Assembly: GCA_033085395.1 (NCBI GenBank)
Contig: JANQBS010000120.1
Location: 1-64,000, forward strand
DNA length: 64,000 bases
DNA from: Xanthoparmelia taractica
Taxonomy: Eukaryota > Ascomycota > Lecanoromycetes > Lecanorales > Parmeliaceae
Direction of reading: 5' to 3'
Part shown: positions 31,359 to 43,500 of the stretch, piece by piece
How the letters are laid out: each line of letters opens with the position of its first letter
Position numbering within the stretch: position 1 is the first letter of the stretch
Made by a program: the position numbers and the translations under genes
The notes under the pieces: model-generated
What the model was told of the DNA's origin: nothing
Seen by the model: only the letters and a program-made list of their open reading frames with translations
Databases searched by the model: none

Positions 31359-33028
31359 ATGCCTTCATCCTTGCTGGCCTTGGGTAAATCTGGCCTGCTG
31401 ATGTTCATTGTGTGCTGTCTACTCGGTATCATGTTTATCAATTTTCTCACCAAGCTCTATCACGTCCGTCAGGAGTTTAGATGCCTTCAGCGGCAAGGGC
31501 TGCCCATGCCTCCACATCATCTTTTATTTGGACACATTCCCCTCTTGGCTAGTATCGTCGGAAGTCTTCCCAAGCGTGCTGCCCATGGCTACCTGGGGGA
31601 CCAAGTACGACGTCGGTACCCAGACTTAGATGAGGCCTTTTACCTGGACCTCTGGCCTCTTGCGCCCCGGGTGTTGTGGTCATGTCGCCGGACATGATGC
31701 ACCAATACTCTCAAGACCGCTACCTACCCAAACATCCCACTGTCGAGAATTTCCTAGGCCGGGTAGTCGGAAGACATAACCTAGTAAGCATGGAGGGCTC
31801 ACTGTGGAAGCAATGGAGGGGCAAATTCAACCCGGGCTTTAGCGCTGGTCAGATCATGAGTTCGATCCCGGGCATAGTCGATGAAGTTGTAATCTTCCGA
31901 GACTTACTTCGTGAGCGAGCTAATAAAAACCAAATGTTGCAGCTAGAAGAGCTAGCCTTGAACCTTTCCTTCGACATCATTGGTAGAGTAGTCATGGATC
32001 ATGAGTTCAACAGCCAGAGAGCCGAGAATACTATGGCATCAGCCCTTCGGCGTCAAGTCGAGTGGACCAAATTCGGCATCGATCCGAGCCCTTTGGAGCA
32101 AGTCAATATTCTTCGTCCGGTGCTACAGTGGTACAATACTCGTACGATGAATTCTTACCTCTCACATCATCTTGATTTGCGCTACAACAACATCTGCATA
32201 GATGATATAAAGGACAAATCCATCGTCGACCTCGCTATCAAATCCCACCGCGTCTCCAATCCACCATCCACGGGAAAGACAACAGCAGTCACCTCACCAA
32301 TGAACGATACAGCATTCAAAGAGCTACTCAAGACCCAAATCAAAATCATCCTTTTTGCTGGTCACGACACCACAGCTGCCAGCGCGGTCTACTTGTACCA
32401 TCTCCTCTCAAAACACCCATCCATCCTAGCACGTGTTCAAGAGGAGCACAACTCCGTCTTCGGTCCCAACATCACTGCCATACCCAACATTCTAGCATCG
32501 AACCCATACACCCTCAACGAACTCCCCTACACTCTCGCCGTCATCAAAGAGACCTTACGCTTCTTTTCCCCCATCTCGAGCATCCGTGCCGGCCAACCAG
32601 ACTTCTTCCTCTCCAGCCCTAGGCACAGTACCCGTTTCCCAACAGAAAACTGTCTAGTATGGAGCGATCATCAGGCATTGCATTGCAATCCAAGATACTG
32701 GATACGTCCGGAAGAGTTCCTGCCGGAGCGCTGGCTCGTCAGCGAAGGTGACCCTTTGTACCCCATAAAAGATGCCTGGCGGCCTTTTGAGAGGGGCCCA
32801 AGGAGCTGCATAGGGCAGGAGCTGGCGATCGCAGAGTTGAAGGTCATCCTTGCTCTAACGGTGAGGGAATTTAAAATCGAGGACGCGTACAGGGAATGGG
32901 ACTTGCAAAGGGGAACGGCTAAGAGAGAGCGGGCCGGAGTGAATGGGGAGAGAGCGTATCAATTCATCAGGGGCGGCGGGCACCCTAGCGAATTTTACCC
33001 CTGTAGAGTAAAAAGTCTGTTTGCATGA
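31359..33028 (+). pseudogene. Cytochrome P450 with a one-base frameshift near its N-terminus
   Basis: The frame opens at 31359 (or 31329). It gives a membrane anchor (SGLLMFIVCCLLGIMFINFL) and the proline-rich hinge (GLPMPPHHLLFGHIP). It then reads FYLDLWPLAPRVL before running into a wrong frame and a stop at 31697. The correct continuation, VVMSPDMMHQYSQD, starts in the next frame at about 31676 and stays open to 33028. It carries all diagnostic motifs: I-helix AGHDTT, ExxR as KETLRF, the PERW segment and the heme-binding loop FERGPRSCIGQELA with its Cys ligand. Restoring one base at about 31674-31679 would join the halves; no intron with sensible ends fits there. So this is a single-lesion pseudogene, a very recent loss, or a sequencing error. 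It lies 7.5 kb from the PKS, too far and too interrupted by unrelated genes to assign to that pathway. Confidence 0.75.
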
Positions 33029-35061
33029 CAGAACTTTCTTGTAGCCGGACAGCGGTACGGCAGCGGACACTACCAGGATAGAGCAGTTTTATATTCTTAA
33101 TTTACTACTTCGTACATTTGTTGACCAATTCTGCGAAGTCCTCGTACTTTGTCCTTACAGTACACCATTAATCTTGCGTCATGTCGCAATTGGTGAATGA
33201 CACTCTTGATTTAGATGCCCCATCTACCTTATGCCGGCCACGCTGCCGCTCCATTTATGGTGGCCCTTACAGGAAAGTGGACAAGATGGAAGCAGGATGA
33301 TTGAAAGAGTGTCTCATCTCGGCGTATGATGTCAGTAGTCAGGCTGTCGGCACCATCGTAAACGGCAACGCCTCGGAGGCCCAAGGCTTCTACTACTAGG
33401 AAATACGGACACTCAAGCGCAAAGGCAAGGAAGAAATGGCGCTTTCCAACCCTACGAGAGTATTTACGGTACATCAAACTACATGGCAAATGCAGACTCA
33501 GTGGTCCCGTTACCTCCGCCATCTCCACCGGCGCCATGCACACAGTGACCGGCTGTGGGGGCGAAGCAACAAAGGCGGATTTCACGATAGGACACGACCT
33601 CTGAATAACGAGCTCATCCTTGTAGAGACACTGGAGTGAGCTTCTTCCATTTCTCATAACTATCTACGCCATGTTAGATGCGGATGTTGTATTGATCTGA
33701 CATGCATCGCAATCGCCCAATAAGTCCCGGAAGCCGTCAGCCTCTCCGGATCTGTCATTGGCATTATGGACCCGAAACGCCCGCCCCCACGCTGGCAGGG
33801 TTGCAACGAAAGATGAATTGCTGAGTATGCTCGTTCAGACATAGGACTGATGATTTTTCTACTGGGACAGGGAATCCGCAAATCAAGGTACCAAAGAAAA
33901 TATTCACGGAAGGATGCAACTCCGCTTGGTCGAGCTGGTGTGCCTCTTTTCCTTGAAGACTGGTCCGGTTGAACACTGGCATTTAGCGGTCCGCACAGCT
34001 TCGGCGATGCCGGATTTAAGGGGATCAGACTGCGGGCTGCGGCACGATTGACCATGATCAGACACTATCGATTTACGCATGTGTCTGACAATCTTGCATG
34101 AGTCGGCAGCAGCCTTAATGACTGGAAAATGCGCAAAGGATGTGTGCACGTCTCCCTCACATGCGCCCCACGTCTTCCATCAATCAATTTGCTTGTTGTT
34201 CTCTCAGCGGAGTGGGCGGGCAAATGTCCAAGGCTCCGTTAGTCTGTCTGTGCTCATATGCAACACTTTCTATGTGATTTGTTCCGACTCTGCCATGCCA
34301 AGCGTACTAAGGGTGCCCCGACGGCTGGGCTCGGGGCTGAATTTCTATTCAGGAGTCTTGCATAACCTCAGCTTCTCGATCTCTGCCGATCTTCTACGAT
34401 GAGGAACTTCAACAGCGAATAATGCATTAACAACAACATCGATCATATTACAAGACGCATGCATCCTTAGGACCTGGATCTCAAGACATGGCGGAGCATA
34501 TCAATACTCCCCACAAGCCAAGGTTAAAGTATCCCAATAAATGATGGCTCTATGTGTGGGGGTTTGTGGTGTGGGTGTGTGGAGAAAAGACGTGGGTGAA
34601 GCTTGTGCGAATGATAAGATGTTGCGACGTTGCAATGCCATTAGCTTGCAGGTCCGAATGCTTACTGCGATCTCGAATTTGGAATGAGTGCATAAATGCC
34701 AACTGATAACTGCTTAGGGACATGATTAGCTCCAGCCATGTCGAATGTCATGCAAGCCTCATGCTTGCGAAATTTGCGCACTCAGTAAGTGCAAGCGAGG
34801 ACGCTCCTTCACTCGTCTGGCATATGCCCACCTGCTAAGCTCCGGTCCAGAAGTAGGTACCCGTTTGCTTATTGTAGGTATCCAATACTCTTCAGCGCGC
34901 TGCCCGTTCCGTTACACAAACCGAGAATCTCATTCCGACTTCGAAGGCAGAGGTGAGCGTAATGGCGTTTTTTCTTCTTGTTCGTCTCCCCCATCTTCCT
35001 TTCCTTCGCTAAGCATCTCAAATACATATCATACGTTCAAGTACACAACATACTAGCCATC
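33029..35061. other. 2-kb intergenic stretch
   Basis: No supportable gene. Minus-strand frames at 33229-33657 and 33660-34055 lack domains and are matched by frames on the other strand. A GT-rich tract (about 34556-34582) and a pyrimidine-rich leader (34970-35010) lie close upstream of the next gene. Confidence 0.45.
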
Positions 35062-36865
35062 ATGGGTAGCTACCAAAAAGGCCGATCTTTCTCACGCTCT
35101 CCTCGGTCTCCGCTCTCGCCAGAGTCTTCCAGCCTTGACAACCCTTCCCAATGGCTAAAAGACAGAATCTGCTATATATTAGAAGGCCTTGGCAATTTGG
35201 TACTCTTTCGTTTACGGTCTTTGATTTTCATTGCACTCCTCCTCATACTCACATCCGGCATCTTCACGCTAAAACCAGTACGTTCTTCGAGCGACCATGA
35301 CGCCGTGTGGTGGCTTTGGACCCCAGCAATGGCCTTGTGTTGCTGAATTTCTCTAGTTGCCCTCTAAATATACCACGAGTACCGTCAATACCACCTGGGC
35401 CAGCAATGAAGCCTCTACGCCCTACCGCCCGATTGCTCCACCAGATAAGACCCTCCACATCCTCATACCTGCGACCAAACAGGACATCAATCTATGCAAA
35501 ACCCTCTTCACCGGCTCCATCCTCGGCTACCCCACTCCCATCATAACTGGATGGGGTGAGAACTTGGAACAGAGTAAGACAGAGGGTATGACTGGGGGTG
35601 GAAGCCATCTGTTGAAGATATCTCGCGTTCTAGAATATTTGGGCAATCTAGGGACAGAACACGATCAGGACCTGGTACTGATGATGGATGGCTACGATAT
35701 CTGGTTCCAGCTTCACAGAGATCTCCTCGTAGAACGCTATTACCAGATCAACGCCGAAGCTAACAAACGGATAAAAAAGCGCATAGGGAGAGCTGCCAGG
35801 ATCGAAGGTATAAATCAGACCATCATCTTTGGCGCCGGCAAACGGTGTTGGCCCAATGAGATTCACACCGTAGCATGCTGGCCGCTTCCCCCATCGCCTC
35901 TACCCAAAGATATGTTTGATGGCAACACCGACAACCCAGTCGCGTCCCGGCCAAACCCATGGTCTACTACCCGCCAAAAGTTCTTAAACTCGGGTCTCAT
36001 CATGGGCCCCGTCGCTGATATGCGAGCATTGTTCGCCCGCGCCGAAGCCATAGTGGAAAAGCTAGGCGACGACCCCGAACCGGACGACAACGGCAGCCGA
36101 TGGAGCGAAAAAGTCTACCACAACAGCGACCAATCCGTCTTCAACATGATCTTCGGCGAGCAAGAATACCAGCGCGAGGTGATGCGCGTCCGCCACATCT
36201 CCTGGCTCTCCAACCCCATACTCAAGCTCCAGCAATTCTTCGGCAAAGACCTCTCGGACACCGACTGGGTCCTGGAAGGCAACCCGATCGTAAACATCCT
36301 GAACCCACCGTGGACACACCTACCTGTAGAACGCCTCGACGGCAAACCCCTCGAGTACGGCATAGGCCTCGACTACTGGTCCGACATCACCTTTCAGACC
36401 GCGAATTCAGAGCGCAACGGCGGCTGGATGAGCTACAACCAGTCCCTCGAGCCGCAAGTCCAGCACTTCGACCGCTGGGACTGCAAGGCGCATCTACGCC
36501 CTCTGCCGTCCGATCTCATCAGCTCCCCACCACCCTTCTTGAATCGCGGCAACGACAAAGATCTCCCGGTCAATGCCAGCTGGTATGACATCCCCCTCTA
36601 TACGCAATACTGCAACGGCGTCGTGCCGGTGATGCTACATCACAACGGCGACAAAGCCTCGAGGGACAATAGGTGGCATCACATGTGGTACTACCCGTAC
36701 GCAGAGACCATGTTCAAAGCGCAAGCGCCTAGGCAGGCGGAGTCGCTGGTGATGGGCAAGGTCGGCAAGGAGACAATCAAGCCTGGGAGTGCGTTCAATG
36801 ACAGGGGTGGGATCGTGGAGTTTGAGGATGTTTGTCAAGGCTGGGACTTCCGCAGAGGAGTTTGA
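35062..36865 (+). CDS. Type II membrane protein, putative glycosyltransferase
   Basis: Two exons, 35062-35277 and 35357-36865, joined by a 79-nt intron with GTACGT and CTAG, giving 574 residues. A Ser/Pro-rich cytosolic tail of about 50 residues precedes one membrane span (FIALLLILTSGIFTL), the layout of a Golgi type II enzyme. The luminal part contains LVLMMDGYDIWFQL, whose acidic cluster could be a DxD-like nucleotide-sugar/metal site. It also has NQTIIFGAGKRCWPNE, an FLNSGLIMGPVADM segment and YHNSDQSVFNMIFGEQEY. These motifs resemble the glycosyltransferase domain of the lysyl-hydroxylase (PLOD) type. The family is widespread but poorly studied in filamentous fungi, so donor and acceptor are unknown. 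Coding frame and splice are firm; the enzymatic call is moderate. Confidence 0.75.
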
Positions 36866-38264
36866 ATCACTTAATTCTGGAGTGGCACGAATATGTAAGC
36901 TTAGGTTACCATAGACGCGATAATGACCGCCTATAGATAAATAATCCTCTCACCAATTAATACGCGAGAACTTGATCCATCCCAGGGACCTCGGGCGCCT
37001 CAAGTCCTTGACAGCGGTAGCAGCAGCGCTATGGCAGAGATCCAAGAACGAGCTACCGGCTCAAGCTTACGGGAAGTTTTCTGGCCCTCACGAGGCATTG
37101 TTACCCCCTGCCAGCTCCAGACCCGGCACGATTCCGAAGCAGATCCAAGCACAACTTTCCATACGCAAGCAATCCTTCAGCAAGGCATCATGCGAGATTC
37201 CAACCCCAAAGCAAAAGTCCCAGCATCCAAGGCTTTCCCAGCCAACTTCCGCAAACACACTGCACTTCTGGCCGAAGTATGGATTAGAAGCGCAAAAGAC
37301 ATCGCAGCCCTCCAGCCCGTCCTCCCACCATATCGCTTCCAAATTCATCGTCAGCACACTTCGCACCAGACCATCGTACCATCACTCTCATAATGGGAAA
37401 CCCTCCCCATCCCCCCAGATACCATCACCAGCCAACACTCCAAACCAAAACCCCCCTTCCAACCCCCCCCAACCCCCTGCCCCAAAAAACATATACAGTA
37501 CATACACTCTCCAATCCCGCTTCCCGCAAACCCAAAGAACATTATCAAACAATCCCACTTTCTACACCTACGCAGACTGAAGGGAAAGCTGAAACCACCA
37601 CTCCACTCCCCTCCCCTCCTTTCCGTGTCCACAATCCAGCAGCGCGCACAATTTAAATCCGCAACCACGGGGAAGAGAAGAGCTCAACCCCCTTCCACGC
37701 CCCCCCACACCCCGGCTCCTCACCAACAACAAGCAGGCTCTGCCATGTGAAGGTCCAATCCCCACAGTCCTTTATTCACAGACTCACTCCGAAAACCCTA
37801 CAGCAAAAATTGCGACTTCTTAATTCTTACAACCCCTCTCATCAATCTCCCTAGCCCTACGGACGGTTCGACAATGGGCAAGGGGAGGATGAGACGGCGG
37901 GCTGGGTCTGGATGACGACGCGATCTAGGCGACGCTGGTGATGAATATTGCGAAAGCTATGGTAGGGATGTGCCATTCTGGTATCGATTAAGAAAAAGAT
38001 CTTGCAGTATGTTGGTGGAGCTGCGAGGATGGTCTATAGGCGCCGTGACATGTGTGCATTGAACGGCCAGAATGAGATGGCTACGTATGCACTGCCAGAG
38101 CTTTGCAAGTGACAGTATTCTGACTGCCTATGTCATACCCAGTCTTTCCAACTCTGCTTTGCACTCTATACCCAAGCACCAAACCCCACATATCCGCCCA
38201 TCATCGCCCTCGGAGTTCTGCAACGCTGCCCACTATACCCAAATCTTCCTACGAGTACCTCCAC
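36866..38264. other. Intergenic with strongly C-rich plus strand
   Basis: No gene is convincing. From about 37380 to 37760 the plus strand is unusually C- and A-rich and poor in G, with runs of C up to 8, which creates long open frames (36972-37580 and others) by composition alone. The region lies between the 3' ends of two convergent genes. Confidence 0.45.
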
Positions 38265-39839
38265 TCATTCCTTCCCAGCCAAAACGCTATACTGCCCCCC
38301 CGCACCCGCCCACACCAACACCTTATCCTTAACCGCCTTATTCTCAATCAGCGTCGCGACCGCCACATCATCCGTCCCCCCCAGCCCCAACTGCCCGCTC
38401 ACACCAAAGCCCCAACTATACGCTTTACCATCGCGGGTGACGGCGAGACAATGGTCGGAGCCCGCAGCCGCGTGAACAGCGTTGAGACCAGGCACCTGGG
38501 TCGCGGTTTTGAGGATGCGTGGTTTGTCATGCTCGTCGCGTACGATGTCGCTCTCGGAGAGGCTGCCGAGGTCGAGCCCGAGGGCGTTGGTATCAACGCG
38601 ACCCCATGTCAGGCACGCGCCATCATCCGTCACAGCGACGCTGTGATGATTTCCTCCACTGATACATGTGACGTTCCTGTGGCCATTCAGCCCATCGATC
38701 GATTGCGGATGCAGAATGTTGGCGAAGTCCTTTCCGTCGCGCTCATCAATCCCAGTTTGGCCGTAGTTGTTCGATCCCCAGCCATAGACGGTACCGTTCC
38801 CGTTGATAGCGAATGAGTGGTCCGCACCGGCGCCAATGTCAACGACACCTTTGCGCAAGCCAAAAGTTGCTGGGACAAGTCCGCTCTTCGGGAAACGAGC
38901 ATTGATGCGGCGGCCCAACTGGCATTGCTCGCCAAATCCCCAAGAAAAGACGCAACCTTTCTGGTCAAGAGCTAGTGCATGGTTGCTCCCAGCGACGACT
39001 TTCGTGATCTTTGGCAAGCCGGGGATGAGGGCCGGTCGATTCTGAACCGCCACGTTTGCCGAGAAATGTAAAGCGCCGTCGCTTGTCTGAGCATATTGGT
39101 CAGTGATTGATAAAGTAGGCGAGGATACGGGCTATCTTACCTTAAAAGTTCCCCATCCATACACCAGACCCTCCTCGGTGAGAGCAAAGCTAGCATTGTC
39201 ACCAGCAGCAACTTGCGTGAACACGGTATTGGCTGGGAAGCAAGATTCGTCAATCGCAGTCGGCGTGGACTCCTTTGGATTCAACTCGCTCTCCGAGCTA
39301 TCGCTATCATCATTTTCATCTTTACCATCAATCTCCTTCCAGCCGCCACTCCACTGCGTGTCTCGACCCAAAGCACCATGGTCATTGACACCCCACGTCA
39401 CGATCTTGTTGTCATTCGTAAGCGCTACGCAGTGCATACCGCCTGTTGCCATTTGCACGACTCCGACCGACGACGCAGAGAGATTGGGGTTGAGACGAGG
39501 CCTAACGACATCATCGGTGGAGCATCGAGGCCCGAGTCCGAGTACACCAGAATCGCCCGAGCCGAAGACGTACACGTTCAATGCATCGGTCGCGCGGTGA
39601 TTTAGGATCAGCTTGGGCTTGGGGGTTCTGGATTTGGTGACACGTTTGGCTGGATTGAGCTTGCGTGATTTGGTGGCAGCGGCAGAAGAGGATCCCGGCT
39701 CCTCAGCCTTGCGCTTGCCCTTGCGAGTGTTACCGCTGCCCGTAGCTGTAGTTTGAGATGCAGACGACATTTTGGTGGCAACCTTGCGCGCAGTGGTCGC
39801 AGTCCTCTTCGTACCACACGATTTCTTGGGTGCAGCCAT
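38265..39839 (-). CDS. RCC1-family Ran guanine-nucleotide exchange factor
   Basis: Two exons, 39839-39141 and 39086-38265, with a 54-nt intron (GTAAGA, CTGAC, CAG), giving 506 residues. The start at MAAPKKSCGTKRTATTARKV leads into a basic Lys/Arg/Ser/Thr-rich tail of about 75 residues, expected to bind nucleosomal DNA and carry the nuclear signal. Seven RCC1 blades follow with repeated patterns such as VYVFGSGDSGVLGLG, VTWGVNDHGALG, FSWGFGEQCQLG, VYGWGSNNYGQTG and YSWGFGVSGQLGLG, alternating with GxxHxxAL motifs. One blade carries an acidic loop (KDENDDSDSSESE). Known homologues (RCC1, yeast Srm1/Prp20, Pim1) load GTP on Ran at chromatin for nuclear transport and spindle assembly. A housekeeping gene inside the accessory region. 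Confidence 0.92.
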
Positions 39840-40547
39840 TTCGATGGATTGATGGTATGCTAAAATGGTTTGCTGTAGATGGCGTATATGTATGTAATGT
39901 ATGTAGAGGTTACTTGGAAGATGACTACGTGCTTGGGTTCTGCAAGTGAGGTGGGCTGAGGTTGATGATAAAATACTGAGAGCTGTAAGATGGGAAAATT
40001 TCAGGTTGGGAAGATGGCGCAGTCGATCAGGCATGGGACAATGGAAGTGCAAGTGATGGGTGAGACAATAGCAGCACAGTAGCAGCAGCAGCAGCAATAA
40101 CAACAGGGGATGAAGAGTGAGTTGGTGGACAATGTATCAAAAGTGTCAAATGATGAGAATAGTAATGTGTCAAAAAGTGAATCGGTTTCACAGCTTAAAG
40201 ATGTCTGAATAGACCCTAACCATGTATAGTCGTATACATACTATTGAATATATTATTTATGTTTCACCCCTTCTTCATGTAAACAAAACAAAGTGCATTC
40301 GCCCCGCAGAAGGCCATCCTCCTATACCTCTTGACCGTATGAGGGGTTTCAAAAGCCGCGACCAATCTAGTAATTGACCCATATGTTGAAGTAAGGTAAT
40401 GTTGATCACCTAAACACCATTGCGCCAGCCATCTGTAGTTGTATCAATATCTCTCTTCTAAAGAGAGTCCACTGGTACTTGTTGCCAATTTCTCAACCCA
40501 CCCCTCCTCCCTTCCTCGTTATTCTTCTCAAACCTACCCACGTACAT
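39840..40547. other. Intergenic with CAG/CAA microsatellite
   Basis: Holds the promoter of the RCC1 gene and the 3' flank of the PKS. A short AGCAGCAGCAGCAGCAATAA microsatellite lies near 40078-40097. No gene seen. Confidence 0.5.
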
Positions 40548-43500
40548 CTATCCCCAGGTTGTCTTATCAATCAAATCCGACGCCTCAGCCATCGTCGCCG
40601 CAACCTCCTTGATACTCGCATTACTCAAAATGATCACGCCCGATATCTCAGCCTTCAACTCCCTCTTCGCCCATCCTTTAATTTCAAGAGCAACCAACGA
40701 GTCAAGCCCCAGCGCATAAACTGGCTTATTCTCATCCACATCGCGGATATCCAGGCCAGTCGAGTGAACCAATTTCGCCACCAACGCTTCTGTAACAACG
40801 GATACGGCATCTGCCTTGGTACTAGCCTCGCGCAGACGCCGTTTCACCTGCGATCCATCGCCGCCGGCAGCGCGAGCTTCCTTTATCTCTTTAGAGTCGA
40901 CAGTCTTTAGGTACGAGAATTTTGCATCGTTCATCCACCGAAAATCCCTAGCACCACTGCGCTCAATCATGCCTCCAGTAGCGACACCCGTAATGATCTG
41001 GGTCGGAACTGTCGTCCCTTCTCTACCGCGAACCTTGCCGGTAATAGCAGCCTCGAGCACGATGTGAAGCTCTTGTTCCCTCATGCCTTCGAACCCGGAG
41101 TTGCGCAGCTTAAACATTTGCTCCCACTTCTCGGCGACAACGCCAATGTCATGCATCCAGCCTAGATCAATTGACGTCGCTGCTTGACCTCTTGCTCTGC
41201 GATGCAGTGCAAGCCCATCTTGGTAAGCGTTGGCCGCGGCGTAGTTAGCTTGGCCACGATTGCCGGTGATGCCTACGAAAGAGGCGAGCATGATAAAGAA
41301 GTCTAGGTCATGCGGCAGACACGCGTGCAAATTCCAGCTTCCCTCGACTTTGGGCGCTATGACGGCTTGCCAGTCTTCGGCGGCCATGTTTTCAAAAGCG
41401 GAGTCATGTAGGTTCATCGCGCATTGGATAACGCCGCGGATTGGGGGGAAGGTAGAAGTGCAGGATGCAATAGTCTCTTCGAGATGAGCATGCTTGCTAA
41501 TGTCGCATTGGTAGATGCCAACTCGGACACCTTGAGCTTTGAGATCGATCACGAAAGAAGCTGCATCCGGGCTGTGAGCTCCAGATCTTGAGAGGAAGAT
41601 GAGCGATCGGGCGCCATGCTGTACAAGCCACTGCGCAATACTTCTTCCGAGGCCTCCAAGACCGCCCGGTAGCAGGTAGGAAGAGTCTGAACTTAGTCTA
41701 AACGGCTTCGGGGCCGGAGGCACAAACTAGGACGCTGGTCAATATTATTCAATCCGTGGCAGGAAGTTAACGTACCGGAACAAGGTCTTCACCTTGAGGC
41801 GACAAAACAGCTTTCCCTTGCATGTTGCCTGAGCGCAGGTTCTCAAAACCCTCTAGACTTCTGCTATAGTTGTAGGAGGTGATTTTTGATATGGGGGAGA
41901 TTTTGGCTTGGTCCAGCAAGCAGCGTACTTCTCGAAGGATGCGAGAGACTTCGTTAGGATAACATTGAAGGAGGTTCATGACGTCTACAGACGAGAAGGT
42001 TGCACTCCGTTCAAAAGGCCGCATATCCAATTCCATGGTATTTGCTGGTCCGCCACTTGTACGCAAGTTTACAAAGCGACCGAATTTGGCAATGCAGTGC
42101 CACGACTGTCTCATGGTCTCTCCTTGCGAATATCCAATAATCACATCCATTCCCTTGCCTTCTGTCAATCGCATGAGACTTTTTGATAGCTCGGCGTTGT
42201 CGACTGCCAGGACATGAGTTTCGTCGATCTGTAGACGCTCGGTCATAAAAGCTCGTTTCTCGCTAGAATTGGTCAGGATGAATACCTCAGCGCCAAGATG
42301 AAGCGCGATTTCGGCAGCGGCTTGATCGATACCGTCTGGACTCTCATGGATGAGGACGCTCTCATGAGTCTTCGCATTTGCAGTTCTCACGAGAGCTAAA
42401 TATGCAGTGGAGTAGGCAATTGGTATCGATGCGCCTTGCTCGAATGAAAGGCTTTCTGGCATACGCTGGCACAGGTCCTCGGATGTTACCACGGTGGTCC
42501 TATGGCAGCCCGGGCCAATGGCCATTACCCTATCGCCTCTCCTTAGATGGCAAACATTCTTACCGAGCTTTGTGATGACACCAGCGCATTCGAAGCCCAT
42601 GTTCTCGGTTGGGGATACCAGATCAGACCCATTCAAGGCGGAAGCTTTGACTTCAATCTGAACGGAGTTTTCTCCAATAGGATCCAATGTCGCTAGGTCT
42701 TTCTTGAAGTACAAGTCGCCGACATCACCTTCCGTCTGCCAGGCGATCTGGACGGGATGGCCGATCTGATCCAAAGATACAATTTCCGGTCTAAGCTGCT
42801 CATCGGGTTCATTCATCCAGTCGTTCATGTCCTCAAGTGGACTGACCCTTGGCACGTAAAGGTGCCCGTCATGATACGCGAATTCCCGTTCAAAGCTGGG
42901 CTCAGCAGCCTCGTCGCATAGCGTAAGAGCTACTTTTCCAACGGCATCCGCATATTCGGTGTAAGTGGCCGTCTGGTTGAGATGAGAGAGAGGACCTAAA
43001 TCCAAGGTAGCGAAATTGGGTGAGTCTGTCTCAAGGCGCATTGTGCGGGCAAAGCCGCTCGCCATGTTCCTTTGCGGGATCTCTCCCGTCATGACTCCAC
43101 CCATTGTCATCCACAGTACAAATTTACTCCGCAAGACCAAGCTCTTTATAGCGTCGAAATCCGCGAGCCACATTCTTGACAGGAGCGGCTCCTTGATCTC
43201 AACCATATTGATGACAAGGCAAGGCTCCGTCGCAAGTTCAGCGGCAGTGCACAAATCTACAATGGCAGTGTTGAAGCCAAGTGTCGATAGTCTCCCTACA
43301 ATGTTGGTCATCAAAGCGGATAATTCCTGGCCTGCATCAATAGGCCGTACAATGAGTGCTTCGCCATAGATTTGTGATTTAGCACCATCGTTTGCAGCAG
43401 TGGCCGTTACGACTAGTTGTGGTCGGCCTGCCTCTTCATTTGGGGTATCTTTGTACAGCACTGGGCCGCTAGCGAAGCCATGCTCCATCATCGCCGTCTT

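Noticed and set aside
33229..34055. Two minus-strand frames of 131-142 codons
   Set aside because: No domain and each is matched by plus-strand frames; likely chance in GC-average DNA.
36972..37580. 202-codon plus-strand frame
   Set aside because: Pro/Ser/Asn-rich reading produced by the C-rich strand bias. No domain, no intron signals, and opposing frames are equally long.
38130..38816. 228-codon plus-strand frame
   Set aside because: Antisense to the RCC1 repeats; composition follows from the real gene.
40078..40097. Possible repeat array at the CAG/CAA tract
   Set aside because: Only a few trinucleotide units, an ordinary microsatellite. No CRISPR-like spacing is seen here or anywhere in the window.
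31359..40547. P450 and putative glycosyltransferase as members of a PKS cluster
   Set aside because: The RCC1 housekeeping gene and 4 to 8 kb of other DNA separate them from the PKS, and the P450 is broken, so I do not extend the cluster beyond PKS plus hydrolase.
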